Of a DNA stretch of 17,410 bases, positions 1 through 8,544 are shown one piece after another; within the stretch, counting starts at the first letter, position 1, and every line of letters starts with the position of its first letter. The notes beneath the pieces are model-generated. The model saw nothing but the letters and a program-made list of their open reading frames with translations, was not told the DNA's origin and searched no databases. The translations under genes were made by a program, and so were the position numbers. The stretch spans positions 1 to 17,410 of the forward strand of contig JALOMX010000006.1 in NCBI GenBank assembly GCA_025455245.1, written 5' to 3'. The DNA is from Chitinophagaceae bacterium (GTDB lineage: Bacteria > Bacteroidota > Bacteroidia > Chitinophagales > Chitinophagaceae).

Positions 1-1699
1 TAATCCATGCCGCCAACAACCTTTGCTGTTGCTTCCGCCTGATAACGGTGGTAAAGGTACACGGGGACCAATGCATCTTCAAGCATGGCTAAAGGCATTA
101 CATCGCGCAGGTTGTTCAACCCAAATTTTTTAAGGGCTTTTTCGCGAATAGCCATCACCTCGCTTAGTTCTTTCACAGGGTTGCTGCCATTATCCCAAAG
201 GTGGGCGTATGGATGAAGCCCACCCGGTGCGCGCGCATCACGATCGCTTATAAAACGAAGACCACGGTCGGCAGCTTGTCGCAGTATATTATTGAGCGCT
301 GTTTTTTCATCAACTCCGGAATCAAATTCACGGTATCCCCAATTAATGGAAACCTTATCCCATTCACCAATGCTCAGGTCGTATGCATCGTTCAGGTCTA
401 TTTCTCCATGGGCGTTCAGTTTTGCCTGCGGATGCGGGTAATCCATTACACTCGCCCGGTCGCTGATGCTTGATGCATAGTTATGCATCAGCCCGATGGT
501 ATGACCGATTTCGTGAGCACTTAATTGCCGCAGGCGGTTCAGGGCCATTTTCAGCATCGGGTCCTTTTCCGGATCAAGGGGTTTCCCATTTTCAAAAGGG
601 GCAAGCAGTCCGGTTGCTATCAGGTAATCCTGACGAACCCGCAGTGATCCGAGGGTAACATTGCCTTTTATGATCTCACCGGTTCGGGGATCATGTACGT
701 TTGCACCATAGCTCCATCCCCGGGTACTACGATGAACCCAATTGATCATATTGTAGCGAATGTCCATGGGATCGGCCGAGTCGGGCAATACTTCAACCCT
801 GAAAGCATTAATAAAGCCGGCTGCTTCAAATGCCTGGTTCCACCACCTTCCGCCTTCGAGCAAGGCTGTTCTGATGGGTTCGGGTGTTCCGTTATCGAGG
901 TAGTAGATGATGGGTTTAATTGCCTCACTTTTTTCAGCATGTGGGTCTTTTTTTTGCAACCTGTGCCGGAGTATATATTTTTTTTCTAATGGTTCACTTA
1001 CGGCAGAACTATAGTCGAAAAATGATATTGGGATAAAACTTGAGCGGGGATCGAATATGCGGGGTTTATATCCTTTATCGGGGAGTTGAACAAAACCATG
1101 GTGTACACGGAGGGTAATTGCCTCGGGGGAAGGGGCTACCGGGTTTACATACCTTCCGGTATTCCCATCCGTATTCACAAAAGTGATTGAAGCTTCAATC
1201 TCGGTATTTAAAGGAAAATTTTTCGTTTGGGGAAGGTAAAGAAATGACCTGCTTTTTTCTAAACTGTAGCTACCCTGCTGCATTCGGCGAAGCCGGTTGG
1301 ACACCTGCATGGCATCGCGCAAAAGAAATTCAGTTGCATCTATCAATATCGTATCGCCGGTAGCTGCTTCAGCCGTAAATCCCCACAAAGTGCTTGAAGC
1401 AAAGCTTTGCTCCACTGCGCGCCTTTCCGAAGCATTATCACTGCACCCTGCAGGCCACGGTCGAGACCTATATCATTGCTTCCAAGGCCCTGAGGCAATG
1501 AAATATGGTAAAGTAATTCTTCATTCCACCGGTTAATCTGTATAAATAACTTTCCGGTTGATTCTTCAAAATACATGGGCAGGTAGCCGGGCATTGCCTG
1601 CAGGGATTTTGTTTTTTCCTTAATAGCGGGAAGTTGTGCTTGTGCTTTTGAAACACCTGAAAGGATTAACAAAAGAAAAAGAATACGCATGGGGGACAT
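1..1699 (-). pseudogene. Zinc-dependent metalloprotease (DUF5117/DUF5118 type), frame-disrupted and cut by the window edge
   Basis: Likely a secreted zinc metalloprotease. The first frame (1699 to 1343) starts with a hydrophobic signal peptide (MRILFLLLILSG) and runs into the family's N-terminal segment (MPGYLPMYFEES, then SNDIGLDRG), but hits a stop at 1343-1345. From about 1442 down to 1 the rest of the family reads open in another minus-strand frame: SDNASERRAVEQSFASSTLWGF, LIDATEFLLRDAM, then HEIGHTIGLMH at 515-483, a metzincin HExxHxxGxxH zinc site, with SVMDYP as the likely Met-turn near 440-460. The stretch that in relatives joins DRG to SDN (roughly 25-29 residues, from memory of the family) is missing, so an out-of-frame deletion at about 1442-1456 is the simplest reading. 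The start could be 1699 or the ATG at 1690. An assembly error is possible. The C-terminus continues beyond base 1. The family is sure; the pseudogene state is less so. Confidence 0.8.
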
Positions 1700-1742
1700 T
1701 TGATTAGAAAGGGCAATATAGTTATGAAATGTCCACGAACTG

Positions 1743-1757
1743 TTGCACTCCGTGCAA
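1743..1757. promoter_or_regulatory. Perfect inverted repeat TTGCAC-TCC-GTGCAA
   Basis: Two perfect 6-bp arms with a 3-bp spacer lie in the 189-bp gap between the divergent protease gene and the DUF4349 lipoprotein gene. The size and position fit an operator for a dimeric regulator, or a small hairpin in the protease leader. No clear TAnnTTTG promoter was found next to it, so the role is a guess. Confidence 0.3.
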
Positions 1758-1888
1758 AAATGTTCAAAGGGTACTCAATCCTGCTAACCTGAGAAAAGCA
1801 TTATCAAACTGTTGATTTTGGTTGCCGGTCTGAAAAATGATATATGAAAAAAGTGGGATTTAAACATCATTAAGAAAAATCCTTTTAT

Positions 1889-2710
1889 ATGAGATATCTG
1901 ATTGTTGGTTTATATACCTTTTTATTGGTTGCCATAGCAGGTTGTGGTCATACGGAAAATGATCAGGAATCGGGATATGCTGGCGATTATGAAATACAGA
2001 ACAAGGAAGAGCAGGTAGATCAGGCTCCGCCACCCCCTCCGGGAAATGAAGGCGTAACCATTGAAAGAAAACTGATAAAAGAAGGAACCATTGAATACAA
2101 GGTTGACAATATAGCAACAGCAAGAAAACAAATACTGGCTTCTGTGGCCAAGTGGAAGGGCTATGTTGGTAATGAATCCGAGTACAACACGGGCGATCGT
2201 TTGAGTACAACCATCATCATCCGGGTGCCGGCTGCAAATTTTGATTCACTTTTAATGGCCGCCACGCTTGGCGTTTCCCATTTCGACAGGAAGGAAATTC
2301 TTGTTAAAGATGTTACTGAAGAATTTGTAGATGTTGAAGCAAGGCTGAAAACCAAAAAGGAACTGGAACAACGTTATCTCACTTTACTTGGAAAGGCTAA
2401 TACCGTTTCTGAGATATTGGAAATTGAAAAAGAAATAGGTGTTTTACGTGCCGATATTGAGTCTATTGAAGGCAAGCTGAATGTTTTAAAAAGCCAGGTT
2501 TCTTTTTCAACCATTACCATCACCGCATATGAAATCATTTCAGCACCTTCTTTGTTTGGTGAGCGTTGGGTAAGGAGCCTTTCAGAAGGCTGGCAAAACC
2601 TGCTTGATTTTCTGGTTGGGATTACATCATTATGGCCGTTCCTCTTATTGATTATTGGTTCTTACCTCGGCATCAGGCAATGGCGCAGGCGTAAACAGAC
2701 AGGCAAGTAA
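1889..2710 (+). CDS. DUF4349-containing lipoprotein
   Basis: 273 aa. The N-terminus is a lipoprotein signal with lipobox IAGC (Cys19), so the mature protein should be lipid-anchored. A proline-rich linker (about residues 47-51) leads into a DUF4349 domain at about residues 60-215, recognisable by ERKLIKEGTIEYKV, a central coiled coil (about 150-205, with LEIEKEIGVLRADIES) and a final SFSTITITAYE strand. A transmembrane helix (about 240-262, LWPFLLLIIGSYLG) is followed by a basic RQWRRRKQ end. The combination of lipid anchor and C-terminal helix implies an envelope protein. The DUF4349 family has no settled function. The stop is 46 bp upstream of the GMC oxidoreductase on the same strand, so co-transcription is plausible though nothing links the functions. 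Confidence 0.88.
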   Translation: MRYLIVGLYTFLLVAIAGCGHTENDQESGYAGDYEIQNKEEQVDQAPPPPPGNEGVTIERKLIKEGTIEYKVDNIATARKQILASVAKWKGYVGNESEYNTGDRLSTTIIIRVPAANFDSLLMAATLGVSHFDRKEILVKDVTEEFVDVEARLKTKKELEQRYLTLLGKANTVSEILEIEKEIGVLRADIESIEGKLNVLKSQVSFSTITITAYEIISAPSLFGERWVRSLSEGWQNLLDFLVGITSLWPFLLLIIGSYLGIRQWRRRKQTGK

Positions 2711-2756
2711 TTTTAATCATTGAACCATTGTATATTGGCAGCAATTATCGATTGCT

Positions 2757-4367
2757 ATGCCATACGATTACATTATTATCGGTGCGGGAAGCGCAGGTTG
2801 CCTGCTGGCAAACCGCCTTTCTGCCAACCCTTCTAAAAAAGTATTGCTGCTTGAAGCCGGTGGCCCGGATAAAAAACCGGAGATTCATATCCCCGCAGGG
2901 TATGGAAAACTTCACCGAACCAATGTGGACTGGGGTGGCTACTATACAGAGCCTCAGGCGCATGTACAGAACCGCAGGATTTACCTTCCAAGGGGAAAAG
3001 TGTTGGGCGGGTGCAGCAGCACCAATGCTATGGCATATGTGCGGGGCAATGCGGCCGATTACAATGACTGGGCAGCATTGGGTAACAGGGGATGGTCGTA
3101 TAATGATGTATTGCCTTCTTTTAAAAAGCATGAGCACAATGCAGACTTGCAAAACATATACCACGCTCAGGGGGGTGAACTGCATACAGGTTTTAATAAA
3201 GGATACCAAACAGTTTTTGTTGATCCTTTTCTGGAGGCGGCAACGGAGGCAGGATTTGCGCCCAATGACGATTATAACGGAGCCAAACAGGAGGGCGTAG
3301 GTAAATTTCAGTTTAATATAAAAAACGGCAGAAGGCATAGTGCTGTCGATGCTTTCTTACGACCTGTTATCAGGAGGCCAAACCTTACCATAAAAACCGG
3401 TGCGCATGTAAAAAGGATTTTAATTAAGAATGATGCAGCAACGGGGGTTGAGGTCATTACAGGAAAGGGTATGTATGAAACCATTGAAGGCAAAGAAATG
3501 ATTCTATCGGCCGGTGCATTTGCTTCGCCTCAATTGCTCATGCTGTCGGGTATTGGGGAAAAGGGGCAGTTGCAACGGTTAGGCATTGACGTAGTAAAGG
3601 AATTGCCGGGTGTTGGAAAGAACCTTCAGGACCATCTGTTTTTTCCTGTATCAGTGGTTAGCGACATGAAGGGTGGGCAGAACCATGTTATTAAGCCATT
3701 CAATCAGTTAAAAGCCCTGGCAGAATACCTTGTTTTTAAAAAAGGGCCTTTTACCATCGGGCCCCTTGAGGCTGTGGCATTTGGAAGTACGCGTCAAAGT
3801 CCCGGCCGGGTTGATTATCAGTTGCATTTTGCTTCGCTGATTATTGGCGACAAATACGAATGGGATTTGTATGATATAAAATCATTTCCAACCAATGAAG
3901 ATGGGTTCAGCATTCTTCCAACTTTGCTCAGGCCAAAGAGCAGGGGTTATGTTGCATTAAAAAGTACAGATCCGAAAGATATTCCTGTAATACAACCCAA
4001 TTTTCTTGAAGAAGAATCAGACCAACGGATACTGATTGACGCAGGAAGAAAGGCTTATGAAATTGCCAAATGCCATGCGCTCGACCGGTTTCGTAAACAG
4101 ATCATACTGCCGCCTTTTAACGGAAGCGATGATGAATGGCTTTTACACATTCAGAAAAGCCTGGAAACGGTTTACCATCCCGTGGGTACCTGTAAAATGG
4201 GCAACGATGACATGTCTGTGGTAAATGACAGACTACAAGTTCATGGCATTGGAGGGCTGCGTGTTGTGGATGCAAGCATTATGCCCACCATTGTATCGGG
4301 GAATACAAATGCCCCGGTATATATGATAGCGGAAAAAGCAGCAGAGTGGATACTGGCAAGCGAATAA
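2757..4367 (+). CDS. GMC-family FAD-dependent oxidoreductase (choline/alcohol dehydrogenase-like)
   Basis: 536 aa, the normal length for bacterial GMC flavoenzymes, which oxidise alcohols. The N-terminal Rossmann FAD site is GAGSAG (residues 9-14), with LLLEAGG at the end of the second strand. The first GMC signature is [14 protein letters not shown] (79-92) and the second is [17 protein letters not shown] (about 251-267). The C-terminal catalytic part has HPVGTCKMG with His474 as the likely general base, and SGNTNAP with Asn518 as its likely partner. There is no signal peptide, so it is cytoplasmic. The substrate cannot be told from sequence: choline dehydrogenase (betA) is a common automatic label, but no betaine-pathway gene is nearby. 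The start is fixed by the FAD motif lying directly after it. The 3' end is 10 bp from that of a convergent gene. Confidence 0.95.
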   Translation: MPYDYIIIGAGSAGCLLANRLSANPSKKVLLLEAGGPDKKPEIHIPAGYGKLHRTNVDWGGYYTEPQAHVQNRRIYLPRGKVLGGCSSTNAMAYVRGNAADYNDWAALGNRGWSYNDVLPSFKKHEHNADLQNIYHAQGGELHTGFNKGYQTVFVDPFLEAATEAGFAPNDDYNGAKQEGVGKFQFNIKNGRRHSAVDAFLRPVIRRPNLTIKTGAHVKRILIKNDAATGVEVITGKGMYETIEGKEMILSAGAFASPQLLMLSGIGEKGQLQRLGIDVVKELPGVGKNLQDHLFFPVSVVSDMKGGQNHVIKPFNQLKALAEYLVFKKGPFTIGPLEAVAFGSTRQSPGRVDYQLHFASLIIGDKYEWDLYDIKSFPTNEDGFSILPTLLRPKSRGYVALKSTDPKDIPVIQPNFLEEESDQRILIDAGRKAYEIAKCHALDRFRKQIILPPFNGSDDEWLLHIQKSLETVYHPVGTCKMGNDDMSVVNDRLQVHGIGGLRVVDASIMPTIVSGNTNAPVYMIAEKAAEWILASE

Positions 4368-4377
4368 TAGAATCCGA

Positions 4378-4968
4378 TCAGGTATTCCTGTTTTTATGCT
4401 GCATTTCTATAAAGACCCTGGTAATGGCATCCTCCACGCTTTCGCCGGGCTTTAACTGAGTAAGCGATAAGCCCTCGGCCATGGAGTCCATCAGCCATGA
4501 ATACTTTTGAAAGGCAGCCAAAAGCATTTGCGAATCTCCGGAATTCCAGTAGTTGCCCTCATCATCTACTTCAATATGTTCGAAGTATTTTTTACTGATG
4601 TACTTGAGAAAGGCAACAACCGATTCATGTGTTTTTACACCGGCCGACTGCGTTTTGGTAAAACACCAATAATTCAGTTCGTCAACCTCCATCAGTGGTT
4701 CACTGAATTTGGGAAGATTGACTGCGCTGCATAGCCTCCTGTTCGACAGAAATGTCAGCCATACAGGGTCACAGTTTTCAGGGGTGAAAACAATGCCATA
4801 CAGGTTGCCATCAACCATGGCTTCATCCGGATTATTTTCCGGAAGATCCGTGTCCAGGATGTTGAATTTCCATTGCATGATCTCTGCAATGTCCTTGACT
4901 TCCTCAATTAGCTCATTGAGCGAAGCATTGTCATTTAGTTTCCCTTTGTAGTGGATAGTAATGCCCAT
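4378..4968 (-). CDS. Hypothetical protein, 196 aa
   Basis: Not recognised. It is a soluble-looking, acidic protein with no signal peptide or membrane segment. It starts MGITIHYKGKLND and contains a Trp/Cys-bearing middle (VDELNYWCFTKTQ) and a DDEGNYW segment. Its start lies 3 bp after the stop of the glycosidase-like gene on the same strand, so the two are almost certainly translated from one mRNA. The initial YKGKLND..SLNELIEEVKDIAE pattern (short beta strand followed by an amphipathic helix) recalls small alpha/beta domains, but this is not enough to assign a role. Length and codon pattern look like a real gene. Confidence 0.85.
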   Translation of the reverse strand: MGITIHYKGKLNDNASLNELIEEVKDIAEIMQWKFNILDTDLPENNPDEAMVDGNLYGIVFTPENCDPVWLTFLSNRRLCSAVNLPKFSEPLMEVDELNYWCFTKTQSAGVKTHESVVAFLKYISKKYFEHIEVDDEGNYWNSGDSQMLLAAFQKYSWLMDSMAEGLSLTQLKPGESVEDAITRVFIEMQHKNRNT

Positions 4969-4971
4969 AAT

Positions 4972-6471
4972 TTACCAGGTTAGTTTAATTTTCTCACTTT
5001 CAATTCCTGTGTTGTTCACACTGCTCATCCAGATTTCTTCCAGCTGAACAGCGTCTTTAGCGTAGGGCACTAAAATCTTCGGTATCGGTATGGATGTTTC
5101 ACAGCCCGGCAATACGTTTTGGTTCCATCGGTTGCCATACCTGCTATAAATCACCCAATTGACAATTTCTTTTTCTTTTTGTTCGCGCCAGACCACAATC
5201 ACCAGCGAATCATGCATAATCGCTTTGGCTTTTGGTGCCTCCGGCTTTTTATTTCCCAGCCATGGACTTGCGGGTACCAGTGCTTTTTGTTTGTAAAGAC
5301 CTTCTTTTAAACTTTTAATCAGGCCGGCATTATTAATAAGCTGACCTATGCTCCAATGTATGACGCCCATACTTTGCGGTACCATCCCTCTTGTAATCAA
5401 AATCTGGTTGTTTATTTCCCTGATTTGAGCAAGGCCGGTATCGCGTCCTATACTTATACCTGGCCAAAGATGGCGATTTTTTTCATTTTCCTGCGCCCAC
5501 CACCCTAAAAGTACAGGAAAACTTTGCGCTAAACGGTTAATTGGCCAATATAACTGAGGTGCAAAATAATCAATCCATCCTTTATTTAGCCACAATTTTG
5601 CATCTGCGTACAATTGTTCATACTGATCAAAGCCCTCAATTTGCGGTGGAAATCCGGGCCTCCATATGCCAAATGGGCTCAATCCAAACTTCACATGCGG
5701 CTTTTCAGACTTAATTCCTTGGTATAATCGTTCAATAAAATTATTTACTGCTTCCCTTCTCCAATCGCCCCGGCTTAGCTGTCCTCCGGCTTTTTTATAA
5801 GCATCCCAGGTATCCTGATCCGGGAAATCTTCGTTGAGGTTGTAGGATGGATAGGGGTAAAAGTAATCATCAAAGTGCAGTCCATCAATATCATAGCGCT
5901 TTACAATATCCATGGCAACGGCATAGCTGTGGTCTTGTGTTTCCTTTGCCGCAGGGTCGAGCCACCAATATCCTTCTTTGAGGTATCGGGCGAGGCCGGG
6001 TTTGGTTTTTACAATTGATTGATCACTGACAGGTCCCCCGTCTTTGTGATGAGCCCTGTATGGGTTAAGCCATACATGCAGTTCTATCCCCCTTTCGTGT
6101 GCGGCATCAATCCAGAATTCAAGGGGGTCATAAAATGGCTCCGGCGCCTTCCCCTGAGTGCCGGTCAGGTAATAGCTCCAGGGTTCAAGCTCGCTTTTGT
6201 ACAAGGCATCACATTGGGGACGAACCTGAAAGATGACTGCATTGAAATTATTGTCCCTTAAAAAATCCAAAAGTTTTAATGCTTCGAATTGCTGCTGATC
6301 AACGGGTAATCCGGGTTTGCTTGGCCAGTTGATATTGGCAACCGTTGCAACCCATGCTGCCCTGAATTCGCGCATTGCTTCGGGCGGTTGTGCAACAACC
6401 CCACTGCTGACTGTAATGGTAAAAAGAATCAAAGCCCTTTTTAACAACGAAAAATAACTTTTAGAAGACAT
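4972..6471 (-). CDS. Secreted GHL10-type (DUF187) glycoside hydrolase-like protein
   Basis: 499 aa. A Sec signal peptide is present (RALILFTITVSSGVVAQ, cleavage near residue 28). The body matches the family 10-like glycosylhydrolase (GHL10, PF02638) pattern: REFRAAWVATVANINWPS (about 35-52), FNAVIFQVRPQCDALY (76-91), ELHVWLNPYRAH (130-141) and IDGLHFDDYFYPYP (195-208), where the Asp pair sits at the end of a barrel strand. Together these suggest a TIM barrel to about residue 390. The last 100 or so residues (from about SPWLGNKKPEAP) look like a beta-sandwich, possibly Fn3-like. The target is probably a glycan in the periplasm or outside the cell; the exact substrate is unknown for this group. 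The gene sits 42 bp after the zinc-ribbon gene and 3 bp before the 196-aa gene, a likely operon. Confidence 0.92.
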   Translation of the reverse strand: MSSKSYFSLLKRALILFTITVSSGVVAQPPEAMREFRAAWVATVANINWPSKPGLPVDQQQFEALKLLDFLRDNNFNAVIFQVRPQCDALYKSELEPWSYYLTGTQGKAPEPFYDPLEFWIDAAHERGIELHVWLNPYRAHHKDGGPVSDQSIVKTKPGLARYLKEGYWWLDPAAKETQDHSYAVAMDIVKRYDIDGLHFDDYFYPYPSYNLNEDFPDQDTWDAYKKAGGQLSRGDWRREAVNNFIERLYQGIKSEKPHVKFGLSPFGIWRPGFPPQIEGFDQYEQLYADAKLWLNKGWIDYFAPQLYWPINRLAQSFPVLLGWWAQENEKNRHLWPGISIGRDTGLAQIREINNQILITRGMVPQSMGVIHWSIGQLINNAGLIKSLKEGLYKQKALVPASPWLGNKKPEAPKAKAIMHDSLVIVVWREQKEKEIVNWVIYSRYGNRWNQNVLPGCETSIPIPKILVPYAKDAVQLEEIWMSSVNNTGIESEKIKLTW

Positions 6472-6513
6472 ATTTTGCAGACCCCTAAGTTAAGGGTTAA
6501 CCGGTGAGTAAAT

Positions 6514-6894
6514 CTATGTTTCTTTTTCCAACCGCCTGTGAACAACGAGAATCCAGTCACCTTCAAGTGGCAGATATCCGTAATCATAACAGAAAAAATA
6601 AATGTTCCCCTTCTTGTTTGTGTAAGAATGGGTAAGGTATTTAAATGAAAAACCCTTTGACAGTAGTTTTTCCTTCGTGGTTTTTCCCATTTCTTCACCG
6701 GAAGGGATCACTTCTTCAAGTATCCTTCTGTTTTTTGCCAGTTGATTATTTATGTTTCGTACCATATTGTACGAAGGGGCCTTGAGGGAATTATTGTATG
6801 CATTCCTGCAGTAATCATCGCAAAACTTTTTATCAATCCTACCCCTGATAGGCTTTTCACAATGCAGGCAGTTTTTTGTTTCGGCATCGGGCAT
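6514..6894 (-). CDS. Zinc-ribbon protein, 126 aa, unknown function
   Basis: The first 35 residues hold a treble-clef/zinc-ribbon-like motif: CLHC (9-12), then GRIDKKFC and DDYC (Cys25 and Cys29), giving CxxC-x12-CxxxC, followed by RNAYNN. The middle is helical and charged (NMVRNINNQLAKNRRILEEVI), and the C-terminal half alternates beta segments rich in aromatics (GFSFKYLTHSY, NIYFFCYDYGYLPLEGDWILVV). Similar short proteins are widespread in Bacteroidota without a known function. It is probably cytoplasmic, possibly nucleic-acid binding on account of the ribbon, but that is inference. It is the first gene of a likely three-gene operon with the GHL10-like gene 42 bp downstream. The divergent lipoprotein starts 95 bp away. 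Confidence 0.85.
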   Translation of the reverse strand: MPDAETKNCLHCEKPIRGRIDKKFCDDYCRNAYNNSLKAPSYNMVRNINNQLAKNRRILEEVIPSGEEMGKTTKEKLLSKGFSFKYLTHSYTNKKGNIYFFCYDYGYLPLEGDWILVVHRRLEKET

Positions 6895-6989
6895 GCTGTA
6901 ATTTTTTTGGGTTGAAAATAATAAAATTTCACATGTTTATCTATCAGGGTATAATAAGTGATATACTTTTAGAGCCTAATTTCAATTAT

Positions 6990-7715
6990 ATGAAGAATTA
7001 CCTGAAGTCTGTTTTGATAGTATTGGTCGTTTCTGTTTGCTTTACCGGATGTATAGACATAATTGAAGATCTTGTTTTGCGAAAGGATGGCTCGGGAAAA
7101 TATACCCTCACCATGGATATGAGCAAAATGATGAGCGACCCAATGCTGAAAGGGATGATGGAGGCAGATGAGAAGAATGAGGTAAAGGACATGGATTCCA
7201 TCGTTTATTTTAAAGATCTTCCCGATTCCGTCACTAAGGACAATCCCGATCTTTGGTCAAGAGTTAGTATGCGCATAGTGAATAATTCAGCCAAAGAATC
7301 TTTTTTTGTTAAAATCAATCTTGATTTTAAGGATGTTTCAGAAATTGGTTACCTGTCGGCCAACCTGAACAAAGTAATGGATGCCACAAAGTCAAACCCG
7401 CTTGCAGGCGATCAGCCGAGTCAGGGCGGCCCATCGGGCTTAATTGATGAAGGGTTGAGTTATGTTCTGAATGGAAAAGAACTTGTACGCACTTCCAAAC
7501 CACCAAATGAAGAGGTATCAAATGAAGATTTGGATATGCTGAAAAACTTTATGGGTGATGCCGAATACAGGATGAATTTTGAGTTACCCGGCAAGGTCAG
7601 AAAAGTTACTTTACCAAATGCAAAGGTTGAAGGCAAGAAAGTAGTGGTGGTAGTTCCTTTTTTACAAATGATGGAAAAGAAAACTGACTTAGGCGGCTCA
7701 ATAAGATTTAAGTGA
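6990..7715 (+). CDS. Hypothetical lipoprotein, 241 aa
   Basis: I chose the ATG at 6990 over an in-frame ATG at 6876, because 6990 is followed directly by a lipoprotein signal: MKNYLKSVLIVLVVSVCFTGC with Cys21, and the earlier start would overlap the divergent gene and bury the signal. The mature protein begins IDIIEDLVLRKDGSGKYTLTMDMSKMM, a pattern (beta strand with DGSG turn, then Met-rich segment) seen in several Bacteroidota lipoproteins of unknown role. A PSQGGPSG linker at about residues 143-150 separates two halves. There is no enzyme motif. It is probably held in the cell envelope. The gene ends 25 bp before a strong terminator, so it may be a single-gene transcript. Confidence 0.85.
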   Translation: MKNYLKSVLIVLVVSVCFTGCIDIIEDLVLRKDGSGKYTLTMDMSKMMSDPMLKGMMEADEKNEVKDMDSIVYFKDLPDSVTKDNPDLWSRVSMRIVNNSAKESFFVKINLDFKDVSEIGYLSANLNKVMDATKSNPLAGDQPSQGGPSGLIDEGLSYVLNGKELVRTSKPPNEEVSNEDLDMLKNFMGDAEYRMNFELPGKVRKVTLPNAKVEGKKVVVVVPFLQMMEKKTDLGGSIRFK

Positions 7716-7740
7716 TTGAATATTATTAAGTTGTATGCAA

Positions 7741-7769
7741 AAAGGCCGGTAGATCCGGCCTTTTTATTT
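7741..7769 (+). terminator. Rho-independent terminator after the 6990-7715 lipoprotein
   Basis: The stem AAAGGCCGG (7741-7749) pairs perfectly with CCGGCCTTT (7755-7763) around the loop TAGAT, followed by a T-rich tail to 7769. Because A residues precede the stem, it could also work on the opposite strand. Confidence 0.85.
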
Positions 7770-7782
7770 GGCTCCATATCCG

Positions 7783-7826
7783 TGTGCAAACGCTTGCAAA
7801 CGGATACATTCGGCTGTAAACGGATA
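7783..7826. promoter_or_regulatory. Three helically phased TGYAAACG repeats, possible LacI-type operator upstream of the first ssb
   Basis: TGCAAACG occurs at 7785 and 7795 and TGTAAACG at 7815, so starts are 10 and 20 bp apart, placing them on the same face of the helix. The last two copies extend to the longer unit TGYAAACGGATA. The first overlap forms TGCAAACGCTTGCA, nearly palindromic around a central CG, which is how LacI/PurR-family operators look. The block lies between the upstream terminator and the ssb start at 7931, about 105-145 bp upstream. CATCTTTG at 7855-7862 is one mismatch from the TAnnTTTG -7 element and could be the promoter. Regulation is inferred only. Confidence 0.4.
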
Positions 7827-7930
7827 AAAACCGACTATCCCTTTTTCACCATCCCATCTTTGTGTCAGCAAAACCGGTTAGCAGTTACAGTTAAGAAACA
7901 TTTTTAAACATCACGAAAAATTGAACCGTT

Positions 7931-8272
7931 ATGAACGCACTTAAAAACAGAGTACAGCTTATTGGAAACCTTGGACAGGCACCCGTAGTTAAGAACCTGC
8001 AGAATGGAAAGAAAGTTGCCCGCATGAGCATTGCCATCAACGAAACTTACAAAAACGGAAAAGGCGAAAGCATGAATGACACCTATTGGCATACGATTGT
8101 TGCCTGGGGAAAAACCGCTGAAATTGCCGAAAAGTTTTTAGTGAAGGGCAGCGAAGTAGCCATTGATGGCAAACTTGTCAGCCGGGTTTATACCACCAAC
8201 GATGGGTCAAAAAGGTTTGTTACCGAAGTTGTAGCCAACGAACTGCTTCTGCTCACCAGAAAAGCATCCTGA
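7931..8272 (+). CDS. ssb: Single-stranded DNA-binding protein (short SSB, first copy)
   Basis: 113 aa. It is a single OB fold across the whole protein: NRVQLIGNLGQAP (6-18), VARMSIAINETYKN, the TYWHTIVAWGKTAEIAEKFLVKG core with Trp residues that stack on DNA bases, EVAIDGKL and RFVTEV. It ends LTRKAS shortly after the last strand, so the disordered linker and acidic tail (ending DDxPF-like) that recruits partner proteins in classical SSBs is absent. A second SSB at 8754 matches it at 58 of 108 aligned positions by hand count. It binds single-stranded DNA in replication, repair or recombination; without the tail it may serve as an accessory SSB or mix with the main SSB in tetramers (inference). 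The ATG at 7931 directly precedes the OB fold. Confidence 0.95.
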   Translation: MNALKNRVQLIGNLGQAPVVKNLQNGKKVARMSIAINETYKNGKGESMNDTYWHTIVAWGKTAEIAEKFLVKGSEVAIDGKLVSRVYTTNDGSKRFVTEVVANELLLLTRKAS

Positions 8273-8343
8273 GCAGCAAACACGGTTAGCGGCAGATACT
8301 GAAAATATTGCCAAAGACCCAAGCCCCTGCCGGGAAAGAAAGA

Positions 8344-8544
8344 TCAGGATTGTTTTTTTTGCTTGCGAAAACGATAAACGCCATAACCAACGGCAGCAAG
8401 AACCACAACCAAAACCAGCGCATGCAAAGGTTCGGCTATGTAATGCAGTGGATTATCGGAGGAAACATGTCCGTGGCCGGGGTGGCTGATAGCAGGTAAA
8501 GCGAAAAAAAGCAAAAATGGGAAAGAAACCAGCAGTTTTTTCAT
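8344..8544 (-). CDS. Small His-rich membrane protein, 66 aa
   Basis: Starting at 8544 gives MKKLLVSFPFLLFFALPAIS, a clean signal peptide; an in-frame ATG at 8571 would only add nine residues in front of it. The mature part begins HPGHGHVSSDNPLHYIAEPLHAL, with six His residues close together, then one membrane helix (VLVVVLAAVGYGVYRF) and a basic end RKQKKQS. Short proteins with an exported HPGHGH segment and one helix occur in Bacteroidota and may bind metal ions, but the function is unknown. It is transcribed against, and lies between, the two ssb genes. A 15-bp piece of its coding sequence is repeated in its upstream region. Confidence 0.7.
   Translation of the reverse strand: MKKLLVSFPFLLFFALPAISHPGHGHVSSDNPLHYIAEPLHALVLVVVLAAVGYGVYRFRKQKKQS

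Noticed and set aside
201..989. Several short plus-strand open frames of 62-98 codons
   Set aside because: They are antisense to the protease gene, including its zinc-binding motif, and show no coding character.
2745..3338. 197-codon open frame on the minus strand
   Set aside because: It lies opposite the N-terminal FAD-binding half of the GMC oxidoreductase, whose motifs are unmistakable; the antisense product has no recognisable features.
2757..4367. Naming the GMC oxidoreductase betA (choline dehydrogenase)
   Set aside because: The family is clear, but the substrate cannot be read from the motifs and no betaine-pathway gene is nearby.
6876..6989. 38-residue N-terminal extension of the 241-aa lipoprotein
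   Set aside because: It would overlap the divergent zinc-ribbon gene and bury the lipoprotein signal that begins at 6990.
8273..8343. Possible terminator after the first ssb
   Set aside because: GGCA/TGCC arms are visible around 8290-8312, but the stem is interrupted and no T run follows.
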